64,000 bases of DNA from Streptomyces niphimycinicus (GCF_018883605.1 NZ_JAHLEM010000049.1:16867-80866); one strand, 5' to 3'. Counted from the stretch's first letter, positions 51,711 through 59,330 are shown. Notes: generated from the sequence alone by a model not told the origin. A program made the numbers and translations.

Positions 51711-52352
51711 ATGACCGAGATCCAGACCTCGACTCCCCGCGCCGCCTTCGAGCTGCTCATGGCCGGTAACCAGCGCTTCGTCTCAGGCGCCCCCGAGCAC
51801 CCGAACCAGGACGCCACTCGCCGCACCGAGATCGCACCGTCCCAGCAGCCCTTCGCCGTGCTGTTCGGGTGCTCCGACTCCCGGCTGGCCGCCGAGATCA
51901 TCTTCGACCGCGGCCTGGGCGATCTGTTCGTGGTACGTACGGCGGGGCATGTCGCTGGCGCAGAAGTCCTTGGTTCCATCGAGTACGGCGTGAGCGTGCT
52001 CGACGCCCCGCTCGTCGTCGTGCTCGGCCACGACTCGTGCGGGGCCATCGCAGCCGCCCGTGACGCGGCCGACGGTGGCAGGGTGCCCGGCGGCTTCGTC
52101 CGTGACGTTGTCGAGCGGGTGACACCGAGCGTGCTGGCGGCCCGCGCCGCCGGACGCGACCAGGCCGAAGAGATCCTGGCCGAGCACATAGAGCAGACCG
52201 TGGACCTGCTGCTGGAACGCTCTCGCGCCCTGGCCGAGCGGGTGGCCGCCGGCCGTCTCGGCGTGGTGGGGCTGTCCTACCGGCTGGCCGACGGCAGTGC
52301 ACAGCTCGTCGCCTCTCGCGGCATTGACGCAGCGGTCCCCGCCGCGTCCTGA
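51711..52352 (+). CDS. beta-class carbonic anhydrase
   Basis: 213 residues. Zinc ligands are visible: C54-S-D-S-R58 (with the Asp/Arg dyad) and H107-D-S-C110. 'GDLFVVRTAGHVAGAEVLGS' and 'IEYGVSVLDAPLVVVLGHDS' surround them. It interconverts CO2 and bicarbonate in the cytosol. It follows the UbiD decarboxylase remnant by ~235 bp; a functional link to CO2 release is possible but unproven. Confidence 0.93.
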   Translation: MTEIQTSTPRAAFELLMAGNQRFVSGAPEHPNQDATRRTEIAPSQQPFAVLFGCSDSRLAAEIIFDRGLGDLFVVRTAGHVAGAEVLGSIEYGVSVLDAPLVVVLGHDSCGAIAAARDAADGGRVPGGFVRDVVERVTPSVLAARAAGRDQAEEILAEHIEQTVDLLLERSRALAERVAAGRLGVVGLSYRLADGSAQLVASRGIDAAVPAAS

Positions 52353-52489
52353 CGGCCCCGGCCGTGGCTGCCCTGGCCGTGGCTGCCCTGGCATGATCTC
52401 CCCCGGGCTGTGGAGAGCCGTATATGTGGAGGAGGACCCACCGGGTTCACCGGTCGATCACCCCCGTAAGGGCGCAGCGTCGGTACTGG

Positions 52490-53356
52490 TCACACGGTGG
52501 GCCGGGGCCCCGCGGCGCGGCGGAGCCGGTTGGCGATCGCCAGCCCCAGCCCCTCCTCCACCGGCAATGACGCGACGATGAGGTCACACCCCCGCTGGTC
52601 GAGCTCGCGCAGGAACCCGTACAGCCCGCGCGCGTAGGCGGCCAGCGAACCGGGGACCGCCACCACGGCGTGCGCCTTCACCTCAGCGTCGGCGAAGGAG
52701 GCAGGAAGAAGGACGCCCACCCGGTGCCCCAGCTCGTGCGCCATCTCCGCTTGGGCGACGACCTTCTCCGGTTCGACCAGGACGACCCGAGCGCGCGGCG
52801 CGTAGTGGGACGGATGCTGGCCCGGCACTCGTACCCGGCTGGTCGAAGGGACCGCAAGCGGGCACCCCAGCACCGCTTCGAGGTCCTCGCGCGTCACCCC
52901 GCCGGGCCGCAGGATGCTCGGGATCTCCCCCGTGGCGTCGACGATGGTCGACTCGACACCGACCTCGCAGAGGCCGCCGTCCAGCACGAGGTCCACGGCG
53001 TCACCGAGCTCGGCACGGACATGGTCCGCCGTGGTGGGGCTCACCGAGCCGAAACGGTTGGCGGACGGGGCCGTGACACCGCCGCCGAACGCCGACAGCA
53101 GCGCGAGTGCGACGGGGTGGTCGGGCACGCGCACGGCGACCGTCTCCAAGCCACCGGTCGCTTCGAGGGGCACCCGTTGCCCGCGCCGCAGGACGAGCGT
53201 GAGGGGCCCCGGCCAGAAGTGTTCGGCCAGCAGGCGGGCTGTTGCGGGCACGTCCTGGACCCAGTCGTCCAGTTGAGTTTCGGTTGGGAGAGCCACCAGG
53301 CCGCCGGCGCGCAGCAAACCGGCCGCCTTCTCGATGTCACTGGTGCTTGCCGTCAC
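52490..53356 (-). CDS. Sua5/YciO/YrdC-family protein with internal deletion
   Basis: About 288 residues from a GTG at 53356; an in-frame TTG at 53380 is possible. It has the YrdC domain ('VAVRVPDHPVALALLSAFG', 'TAPSANRFGSVSPTTADHV', 'LVLDGGLCEVGVESTIVDAT') and the C-terminal Sua5 domain ('VPGQHPSHYAPRARVVLVEP'). After 'GLVALPTET' the sequence jumps to 'QLDDWVQDVPATARLLAEHF'. The normal VYGLGA stretch and the KxR motif that bind threonine/ATP-bicarbonate (roughly 35-40 residues) are missing, although the frame is kept. It is therefore unlikely to make threonylcarbamoyl-AMP. Confidence 0.85.
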   Translation of the reverse strand: MTASTSDIEKAAGLLRAGGLVALPTETQLDDWVQDVPATARLLAEHFWPGPLTLVLRRGQRVPLEATGGLETVAVRVPDHPVALALLSAFGGGVTAPSANRFGSVSPTTADHVRAELGDAVDLVLDGGLCEVGVESTIVDATGEIPSILRPGGVTREDLEAVLGCPLAVPSTSRVRVPGQHPSHYAPRARVVLVEPEKVVAQAEMAHELGHRVGVLLPASFADAEVKAHAVVAVPGSLAAYARGLYGFLRELDQRGCDLIVASLPVEEGLGLAIANRLRRAAGPRPTV

Positions 53357-53874
53357 CCCCGCAATCCTAGGGTGCGTCAAGGGTCGGCGACGGCCTTGCC
53401 GTAGTCGCGTGAATCCACCAGCGTCACGGGGTGTTCGTCAGCGTCCATCGCGACCAGCGAGGCGCTGGACTCGAAACCGTAGTTGCAGACGAGGGAGGAA
53501 GTGCAGGAGGGCGGCTCCGGCCGGTGCGGCCGCGCTCATGGACTGCCACGCCGGCCATGTCGGGAAGATCGGTGATGGCGTTTCGATGGGTTTCGATGGG
53601 TAAGGGGGTGCGTCGTCGGGTCACCTGACCGCAGAAAACGGACCGGCTAGCGCTTTGCGGCCGCGACAGCACGTTCGCGCGGCAAGTAGTGGCGCAGGTC
53701 GCAGAAGACGCCTCTCGGGCTGCGAGATTGACATGCATGTGTCGCTCAGAGTGGGGCTGTGTCGTGCCCTTTGATCGCGTTTCGTGCGCCAGTTGGGGCA
53801 CGCGGAGGCACGGCGGCCCCAGAGAGGTCTGGACAACAAACAAGGCCCGGGTCTGTGACCTGGGCCTTAAAGCG
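53357..53874. other. gene-free region left of the tRNA-Gly island
   Basis: About 520 bp. On the minus strand 53377-53490 reads as a possible C-terminal scrap ('YGFESSASLVAMDADEHPVT', ending 'DYGKAVADP' and TGA) of an unidentified secreted-type protein. The rest shows only an 18-bp dispersed repeat (53827-53844) and the tRNA-type terminator at 53842. Confidence 0.5.
53842..53868 (-). terminator. tRNA-type terminator beside truncated tRNA copy A
   Basis: AAGGCCCGGGTC / GACCTGGGCCTT with a 3-nt loop (one G-T pair). Same design and position as the terminator of the intact tRNA-Gly at 57503-57529, including the preceding 18-bp flank. Confidence 0.8.
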
Positions 53875-53918
53875 TGGAGCGGGTGACGGGAATCGAACCC
53901 GCGCTCTGAGCTTGGGAA
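53875..53918 (-). repeat. tRNA-Gly 3'-end copy A (attachment-site remnant)
   Basis: 44 bp identical to the 3' half of the tRNA-Gly gene (CCA end, acceptor 3' strand, T-arm, variable loop, anticodon-stem 3' side and loop) at 57535-57578. After position 53918 it continues TCACGGGGC, which is shared only with copy B. The D-arm and 5' end are missing, so it is not a functional tRNA. It is best explained as the outermost att site of an integrated element. Confidence 0.9.
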
Positions 53919-54139
53919 TCACGGGGCGATCAGGGCTGAGTAGGCTGCTGACCAGTGCAAACGAGGGATGGCGGCAAGTCGCCGACCTTACGCAATTCCC
54001 GGCATTGGCCGCTGTTGACCGCCGTATCTGGTGCGCTTCTGGTGCGACGGACGCTACGTGGTTGGCCAGGCGGCGTTCTGGCTCACCCCGCGGCAGCCAA
54101 GCGGGCCGATCGCATGCAGGCTGGTGCCGGAGTCGCTGA

Positions 54140-54403
54140 TCAGCCGAGCCATGTGACTCGGGTGATCACAACCAGTTCGAGTCGCTCCGCGGCCATGAAC
54201 ATGAAGAAGCCCCGTCCTCCGAAAATGTCCTGTGTTCGCAGACCTCCGCCGTGCGGGTTTCCGCGACCGATGTCGACCGCGTCGCGGCCCAGGACCGTCA
54301 ACTGCTCAGCCAAGCGTTCTACTTCGGCCACGACTTCGTGAGGCAGGCCGCCTACGACATGCTCGGCATCGGGGTCGTAGTCCCAGGTCCAGTTATCGCT
54401 CAC
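54140..54403 (-). CDS. small RelE-like/hypothetical protein paired with DUF6247
   Basis: 87 residues from a GTG that overlaps the upstream stop (GTGA). The sequence 'LPHEVVAEVERLAEQLTVLG', 'GNPHGGGLRTQDIFGGRGFF' and 'MFMAAERLELVVITRVTW' resembles a small RelE/ParE-type beta-sheet fold with two N-terminal helices. The match is by pattern only. Gene order (DUF6247 upstream, this downstream, coupled) fits antitoxin-toxin. Inside a tRNA-Gly bracketed segment. Confidence 0.65.
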   Translation of the reverse strand: MSDNWTWDYDPDAEHVVGGLPHEVVAEVERLAEQLTVLGRDAVDIGRGNPHGGGLRTQDIFGGRGFFMFMAAERLELVVITRVTWLG

Positions 54404-54753
54404 GTGGAGATCTCGCGTTGCGCCAGGTCTGTGATCTGTCGCATCTCGGCGAGTGCGGAACGCAGGGCCTCGCGGTCCGTCGCTTCTTCCGCTACGGCTT
54501 CCAGTTCACGCAGGCGGGCCGCGCGCGCGGGGTAGCGCTCGATGGCAACGAATTCTCCCCACCACAGCAGGAAGGTGCGCAGCGGAGCGATAGTGCTCTG
54601 AGCGGCGGCTTGTTCAACCGCGCGGTCGAGGTGCTCGACGAAGGAAGGCAACTGGGCGGGGGCGATCTGGGCGACCGCTGCGCGGAGCGCTGCCGGAGTG
54701 AGCGCCGGCATGGGGATGAGGGGCCCGTCGGGGGCAGAGGGCTGCTCGGTCAT
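54400..54753 (-). CDS. DUF6247-family protein (putative antitoxin)
   Basis: 117 residues from the ATG at 54753. All-helical, with conserved 'PALTPAALRAAVAQIAPAQL', 'FVEHLDRAVEQAAAQSTIAP', 'LRTFLLWWGEFVAIERYPAR' and 'ALAEMRQITDLA'. This matches the actinobacterial DUF6247 family. It is coupled by overlap to the 87-residue gene. Function is unknown, and an antitoxin role is inferred from size, pairing and island location. Confidence 0.7.
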   Translation of the reverse strand: MTEQPSAPDGPLIPMPALTPAALRAAVAQIAPAQLPSFVEHLDRAVEQAAAQSTIAPLRTFLLWWGEFVAIERYPARAARLRELEAVAEEATDREALRSALAEMRQITDLAQREIST

Positions 54754-54954
54754 CGGAACGTCTCCTGGGCGGCGGTCTGCGTGATCATCGTGCCGTTGTT
54801 GCGGACGCTGGGCTGAGCCTACGCCCGCGCCTCGTCCGCCACACAACACCCGACGCGTCTCGATCGCTCTGGCCCAAGTCTGATCGCGTTGTGCTGGATC
54901 ACGGTGAGTCGGCGCGAGTTGCCCGGAGACCCCAGCGGCCCCGGGAAACGAAGC

Positions 54955-54979
54955 AGCCCCGGGCCGCTGGCCTGGGGCT
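54955..54979 (-). terminator. terminator beside truncated tRNA copy B
   Basis: AGCCCCGGGCC / GGCCTGGGGCT, 3-nt loop, ending 6 bp before copy B of the tRNA 3' end. It differs from the A and C terminators but is nearly identical to the hairpin at 17292-17316. Confidence 0.75.
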
Positions 54980-54985
54980 TTGTGC

Positions 54986-55029
54986 TGGAGCGGGTGACGG
55001 GAATCGAACCCGCGCTCTGAGCTTGGGAA
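54986..55029 (-). repeat. tRNA-Gly 3'-end copy B (attachment-site remnant)
   Basis: Same 44 bp as copy A and the intact tRNA, then the extra TCACGGGGC shared with copy A (53 bp common to A and B). It separates the DUF6247 segment (~1.07 kb) from the DUF4365/AbiEii segment (~2.5 kb). The different terminator beside it suggests that it came in with an element rather than by local duplication. Confidence 0.9.
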
Positions 55030-55270
55030 TCACGGGGCATGGTGGGCATGAAACCGACCCTGACCTGCTGGAATGGATGACCTGGTCCGCTGCGGCACGG
55101 CTCGCCGCAGACCCTGTTTAACCGTGGTTCCCCGCTCCATCGGGCACGCATAGGGCACGGGCCGCCACGCCCCCCAAGCAGGGATGAACCAGCCGATACC
55201 GGGAGAGTGTCAGTACTGGGCCCTATGGTCGGCGCTGTATGGGGCGAGGGTGGATTGCTGGGCAGAGACC

Positions 55271-56293
55271 ATGACGAAGGTGCCTGCAAGCCGGACGACG
55301 GAGAGGACCGCAGTCAATGAAACGCGCGCGCTTTTGGAGCGTCACGGCCACATCGTGCAGGAAGTGGAGGGCGGCAGTGACTTCGGAGAGGATTTATACG
55401 TCTCGTTCGTCCGAAATGGGAGACGAACCGGTGATCTGATTGCTGTCCAAGTGAAAGGTGGCCTCTCTTTCCGTAGAGCGTCTGGATATGCCGTCTCAAC
55501 CCAAAAGCACGCCGATGACTGGAGAATAAGTAATGTGCCGGTCGTTTGTGTTGTTTATGATCCGGATATGAAGAAGCTCTACTGGGCCAACGCGTCACAG
55601 CAACTGCGGGTGGCTAAAGCGGACGGAAAGGCAATTCGATCGATTCGGGTCGGGGAATCTGACGTCCTGGATGATCGAACGGTAGATGACTTTGTTCGCG
55701 ATGTGAGGCGATATATAGAGATCTCGGATGCCAGGGTTAGAGACGGGTTCAAAGAAGCCCAGAGACGCTTCGTTTTGCGGGCTGAGGGGATCGCGCTTAA
55801 AGACGCGCCGATTGGTGGCTACCCGAACAGGTTTTTCCTTCCCATGGCGCAGTGGATAGAGAAGCATCCAACCGCACTGATGTGGATGGTAGTTGCGGCG
55901 CTGCACCTTCTGGGTCTTGGGGTTCTTCTTATCATGTGGCCCATTCTGTGGCGGTTCGCGGAATCGTACGCAGCAGGGGAAACTTGGATGTGGATGGCCG
56001 TTCTATATGGATTTACCATCCTGAGTTCCGGACTCCTGTTGTATGAGGCAAGGCTTGGGCGGAATCCCATCGCGCTACGCGTTATGGCTTACGGGCCTAT
56101 CATGTCGCTGTACTTCGTAGCGCTCGGTTCGGAAAAGTTCGGCTTGCATCTTGGAGAAGGTCCACTAAGAGGTATTGCCGACTCGACTCCTACCCTAATG
56201 AAGAATTTGATCTTCCTTACAATTGCGTCGTACGTCGGCAAGGAGATCGTGCGTCGGCGGCGCTTGAAAGCCGCCTATGGCGAACGCAATTGA
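55271..56293 (+). CDS. DUF4365 nuclease-like domain fused to four membrane helices
   Basis: 340 residues from the ATG at 55271; an ATG at 55184 would add 29 residues of unlikely sequence. Residues ~10-130 are DUF4365, a PD-(D/E)XK-type fold: E17 in 'TERTAVNETRALLERHG', D37/D41 in 'GGSDFGEDLYVSF' and Q60-V-K62 in 'GDLIAVQVKGG'. Residues ~195-335 hold four hydrophobic helices ('LMWMVVAALHLLGLGVLLIM', 'WMWMAVLYGFTILSSGLLLY', 'MAYGPIMSLYFVALG', 'LIFLTIASYVGKEIV') and a basic end. GC is clearly lower than in the rest of the window, so it is recently acquired. It is a plausible membrane-anchored anti-phage nuclease; function unproven. Confidence 0.8.
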   Translation: MTKVPASRTTERTAVNETRALLERHGHIVQEVEGGSDFGEDLYVSFVRNGRRTGDLIAVQVKGGLSFRRASGYAVSTQKHADDWRISNVPVVCVVYDPDMKKLYWANASQQLRVAKADGKAIRSIRVGESDVLDDRTVDDFVRDVRRYIEISDARVRDGFKEAQRRFVLRAEGIALKDAPIGGYPNRFFLPMAQWIEKHPTALMWMVVAALHLLGLGVLLIMWPILWRFAESYAAGETWMWMAVLYGFTILSSGLLLYEARLGRNPIALRVMAYGPIMSLYFVALGSEKFGLHLGEGPLRGIADSTPTLMKNLIFLTIASYVGKEIVRRRRLKAAYGERN

Positions 56294-56386
56294 GCAGATA
56301 TGTGGGGCTTGGGCCCGGTGCTGATGACGACGGCTTCGGCGCGCGATGCGAAGTGTTGTGGAACGGTCGACAAGGTGGCGCGTCGT

Positions 56387-57028
56387 TCAGGGCAGATGCT
56401 GCTGCCAGTTGGCGAAGGTGTCGCGAATCGCTGCGGCTTCCTCAGGGGTGAGGTCGTAGGCGGCGAACTGCTTGTCGGTGTACCGCTGGATGCGGGCGAG
56501 TGAGTCGGCGAACATGCGACGGTCGAAGCCTGCGTCGTTCTGGGCGGCGAGGTCCATGAGTTGTTCGCGGGTGTAGCCGGCCTTCAATAGCCCCGCGACG
56601 TCGATGGCGTCGCGGACCTCGGCTCGGGCGAACAGTGCACTGGTCTTACCTGCGGCGACGTCGTCGCGGTGGAGTACCGGGCCGAGGTCGGAGTCGACCG
56701 GCGTGTGGTGCAGGAATTCAGCGACAAGCTCCACCTTGCTCTGTGTGCCTGAAGCTGGGTCGGTGACGTTCAACCTGGTGTAGGTGGGAGTCAGGTGGAC
56801 CTGCTCGACGATGTATCCAGCGGCTTTGTAGGCGGTGGTGATCCGCTCCGCGGCCTGTTCCATCTCGCGGCTCGCTCGGTCGAACGGTGCGAAGAGGTCC
56901 ACGTCGTCACTGACTCGGTTGACGATGTGGTGGGCCTGGACGGCGTAGCCGCCTGCGAGGGCGTATCCGTAGTCCTCGGCGAGAGCGTTCAGCCCGATGC
57001 GGATCAGTTGGCGGTGCAGGTCGTCCAC
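56387..57028 (-). CDS. AbiEii/AbiGii-type nucleotidyltransferase (toxin-like)
   Basis: 213 residues from a GTG at 57028. The nucleotidyltransferase core is 'YALAGGYAVQAHHIVNRVSD' followed by DVDLF: G26-G27 and the D42-x-D44 pair. A later 'KVELVAEFLHHTP' strand could supply a third carboxylate. 'RAEVRDAIDVAGLLKAGY' matches the helical tail of the AbiEii/DUF1814 family, whose members act as toxins by modifying tRNA or proteins. Start and upstream stop overlap (TAGTG), so it is translated with its 109-residue partner. Confidence 0.87.
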   Translation of the reverse strand: MDDLHRQLIRIGLNALAEDYGYALAGGYAVQAHHIVNRVSDDVDLFAPFDRASREMEQAAERITTAYKAAGYIVEQVHLTPTYTRLNVTDPASGTQSKVELVAEFLHHTPVDSDLGPVLHRDDVAAGKTSALFARAEVRDAIDVAGLLKAGYTREQLMDLAAQNDAGFDRRMFADSLARIQRYTDKQFAAYDLTPEEAAAIRDTFANWQQHLP

Positions 57029-57357
57029 TAGGCGGCCGCAGTCGTGGCGCCCGGTTCACGGAGTGCGGGGAAGCGGGCTTCCCACGCCGTCTTGACCGGG
57101 AGGGGGAGGAACAGGTCGTGCCACATCTTCCGCAGGTACACCGCGTCTAGATATGCCTCAAGGTCCTCGCGTGTCTGGGCCTCGCGGATGACGCGCTCGT
57201 ACATCAGCCGGAAGTCTGCTTCGTCGGCCAGGTCGTAGACGTAGCGCGGGCCCCAGTCGATGTGGCGCGGCAGCGTGACACGGCCGGCCGTCGGTCCGCC
57301 CAGCTCGTCGAGCGACTCCGGCAGTACGTAAGGCTTCGCCGCTGCATACCTGCTCAT
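57028..57357 (-). CDS. small partner of the AbiEii-like protein (putative antitoxin)
   Basis: 109 residues from the ATG at 57357. 'AAAKPYVLPESLDELGGPTA', 'GRVTLPRHIDWGPRYVYDLA', 'FRLMYERVIREAQTREDLEA' and 'YLRKMWHDLFLPLPVKTAWE' are recognisable from actinobacterial gene pairs with AbiEii-like nucleotidyltransferases. It is not the AbiEi winged-helix antitoxin. The TAG overlaps the GTG of the next gene. It lies closest to the intact tRNA-Gly. Confidence 0.72.
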   Translation of the reverse strand: MSRYAAAKPYVLPESLDELGGPTAGRVTLPRHIDWGPRYVYDLADEADFRLMYERVIREAQTREDLEAYLDAVYLRKMWHDLFLPLPVKTAWEARFPALREPGATTAAA

Positions 57358-57502
57358 GGGTCCAGCATGCCCGATGGGGACTGCTGAGCGCGTCGACAGT
57401 GCGGATCGGCGCACGAGCGAGTGAACGTGGCCGCCAAACACGCGCGACAGCCATCTGGCACGGAACGGGCACGGTGGCCTTTGAACCGTCTGGGCAACAA
57501 AC

Positions 57503-57529
57503 AAGGCCCAGGTCGCTGACCTGGGCCTT
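57503..57529 (-). terminator. terminator of tRNA-Gly
   Basis: Perfect 12-bp stem AAGGCCCAGGTC / GACCTGGGCCTT with a 3-nt loop, 5 bp beyond the tRNA CCA end on the minus strand. Confidence 0.9.
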
Positions 57530-57534
57530 AAGTA

Positions 57535-57608
57535 TGGAGCGGGTGACGGGAATCGAACCCGCGCTCTGAGCTTGGGAAGCTCATGTTCTACCATTAAACT
57601 ACACCCGC
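57535..57608 (-). tRNA. tRNA-Gly (anticodon CCC)
   Basis: Cloverleaf read on the minus strand: acceptor GCGGGTG pairing with CACCCGC, discriminator T, encoded CCA. D-arm GTTT/GAAC; anticodon stem TGAGC/GCTCA with loop TTCCCAA, giving anticodon CCC (codon GGG). The T-arm carries TTCGATT. The last 44 bp are repeated at 53875 and 54986, making this gene the integration target of at least two elements. The intact copy is at the right edge, as expected when integration recreates the tRNA. Confidence 0.97.
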
Positions 57609-57881
57609 GAGGGGCGCCTGATCTCGGCGCCGCATCGTCGGACACTTTACCCCATGGCTGACCCCAGGCGCATTCGTCATGGGGTCTTCGTGCTGTTCGG
57701 GGTGGATTCTGGGGTGTTTTGGGGTGGAATTCTGGCGTGTGGGTGGGGCGGAAGCGGCTGTTGGGGTGCGGGAGTTGGGCGTACGGTGGGGGCGCGGAGT
57801 GCCGCGTGGAGTGGTGTGCGGTTGATCCCCTAATGTGGCTTTTGTCGTCCACGCCGTTCACGTTCTTGGGGAAGGGACTCA

Positions 57882-58046
57882 ATGGAGCGCACCGTCGTCC
57901 GTTGTGCTGAAGGGCACGTATTCAGCACCGCCTCGTTCCCGATGCAGCACCTCACCGTCGACCGCATTGGTCCCGGCCGGTTGCTGCGGTGTCCGCGTTG
58001 CGCCCGGCTCCGGCACGCTGTGCCGGTGGGTGCCGAGAAGCGGTAA
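57882..58046 (+). CDS. small zinc-ribbon-like protein (54 aa)
   Basis: 54 residues: 'MERTVVRCAEGHVFSTASFP', 'HLTVDRIGPGRLLRCPRCAR', basic tail. The start has GAAGGGA upstream. One CPRC pair plus an upstream CAEGH could form a four-ligand zinc site. Such short proteins are conserved in Streptomyces near dcd. Function unknown. The ~270 bp to the left (57609-57881) are G/T-rich and hold no other gene. Confidence 0.65.
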   Translation: MERTVVRCAEGHVFSTASFPMQHLTVDRIGPGRLLRCPRCARLRHAVPVGAEKR

Positions 58047-58126
58047 GCGGTAGCCGATGAAGCCGCAGGGTGCGGGCCCGGTCCGGTGGGGCCGGGCCTG
58101 TGCCGTGGGGGTGGGTCCGATGTGCG

Positions 58127-58132
58127 TATCCT
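58127..58132 (+). promoter_or_regulatory. putative -10 box for a leaderless dcd mRNA
   Basis: TATCCT ends 6 bp before the dcd GTG. There is no ribosome site between, so transcription probably starts at or next to the start codon. No clear -35 sequence is seen at 17-18 bp. Leaderless mRNAs are common in actinobacteria. Confidence 0.45.
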
Positions 58133-58138
58133 CTTCGG

Positions 58139-58714
58139 GTGCTTCTCTCAGACAAGGACATCCGGGCCGAGATCGACGCCGGACGGGTGCGGATTGATCC
58201 GTACGACCCGGCGATGGTGCAGCCGTCGAGTATCGATGTACGGCTGGACCGGTTCTTCCGGGTGTTCGAGAACCACCGCTATCCCCATATCGACCCGGCG
58301 GTGGAGCAGCCCGATCTGACGCGGCTCGTGGAGCCCGAGGGCGAGGACGCGTTCATCCTGCATCCCGGGGAGTTCGTGCTCGCCTCGACGTACGAGGTCG
58401 TATCGCTGCCCGATGACATCGCCTCGCGGCTCGAGGGGAAGTCGAGTCTGGGGCGGCTGGGGCTGCTGACGCACTCCACGGCGGGGTTCATCGACCCGGG
58501 GTTCTCCGGGCATGTCACGCTCGAGCTGTCGAATGTCGCGACGCTGCCGATCAAGCTGTGGCCGGGAATGAAGATCGGGCAGCTCTGCATGTTCCGGCTG
58601 ACCTCGCCCGCCGAGCATCCTTACGGTTCCGCCCATTACGGTTCCCGCTATCAGGGGCAGCGCGGGCCGACGCCCTCGCGGTCGTTCCAGCGCTTCCATC
58701 GGACGAAGGTATGA
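58139..58714 (+). CDS. dcd: dCTP deaminase
   Basis: 191 residues from a GTG. '[20 protein letters not shown]', '[17 protein letters not shown]', '[20 protein letters not shown]', '[20 protein letters not shown]' (catalytic Glu, Ser-Ser-Leu-Gly-Arg and GFIDPGF motifs) and '[19 protein letters not shown]' identify Dcd/DCD-DUT. It deaminates dCTP to dUTP (some actinobacterial forms go on to dUMP), supplying dTTP synthesis. It overlaps the phosphoribosyltransferase gene by 4 bp. Full length. Confidence 0.97.
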   Translation: MLLSDKDIRAEIDAGRVRIDPYDPAMVQPSSIDVRLDRFFRVFENHRYPHIDPAVEQPDLTRLVEPEGEDAFILHPGEFVLASTYEVVSLPDDIASRLEGKSSLGRLGLLTHSTAGFIDPGFSGHVTLELSNVATLPIKLWPGMKIGQLCMFRLTSPAEHPYGSAHYGSRYQGQRGPTPSRSFQRFHRTKV

Positions 58715-59217
58715 GCGGCATGGGTGAGCAGCGCGAGAACCTTACGTACGAGCGGTTCGGGGTCGCCGTCCGCGAGCTGGCGGAGAAGATCGCCGAGGAT
58801 GGGTACGAGCCCGACATCGTGCTCTCCATAGCCCGGGGCGGGGTTTTCGTGGCCGGTGGGCTGGCGTACGCGCTCGACTGCAAGAACATCCACCTGGTGA
58901 ACGTGGAGTTCTACACGGGCGTGGGGACCACCCTCGATATGCCCGTGATGCTCGCGCCCGTGCCCAACGCGATCGACTTCTCCGACAAGAAGGTGCTGAT
59001 CGCCGATGACGTGGCGGACACCGGCAAGACGCTGAAGCTGGTCCGTGACTTCTGCCTCGGCTCGGTCGCCGAGGTGCGCAGCGCGGTGATCTACGAGAAG
59101 TCGCAGTCGCTGGTGAAGTGCGAGTACATCTGGAAGCGCACCGATCAGTGGATCAACTTCCCGTGGAGTGTCGAACCGCCCGTCGTGCGGCGGGAGGGGC
59201 AGGTACGGGACGCCTGA
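58711..59217 (+). CDS. phosphoribosyltransferase
   Basis: 168 residues from the ATG at 58711 (overlap ATGA with dcd); a second ATG lies 9 bp on. PRPP-binding loop '[17 protein letters not shown]' (~95-111) with the paired acidic residues and '[19 protein letters not shown]' upstream. Similar to xanthine/hypoxanthine-type or regulatory PRTases; base specificity is not clear. Coupling with dcd points to nucleotide metabolism. Confidence 0.92.
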   Translation: MSGMGEQRENLTYERFGVAVRELAEKIAEDGYEPDIVLSIARGGVFVAGGLAYALDCKNIHLVNVEFYTGVGTTLDMPVMLAPVPNAIDFSDKKVLIADDVADTGKTLKLVRDFCLGSVAEVRSAVIYEKSQSLVKCEYIWKRTDQWINFPWSVEPPVVRREGQVRDA

Positions 59218-59330
59218 TGGGTGATGGGCGCCTTACGGGTGCACTGGTGCCAAGCCCGTGCGGTGGCGCGTGAGATGAGGAAGGGGCCCGCGGCGCGGGC
59301 CCCTTGGTCGTGCGGAATGCGGTGGCTGCC

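Noticed and set aside
53875..53918. Copies A and B of the tRNA-Gly end as functional tRNA genes
   Set aside because: Only the 3' half is present; the 5' acceptor strand, D-arm and anticodon-stem 5' side are missing, so no cloverleaf can form.
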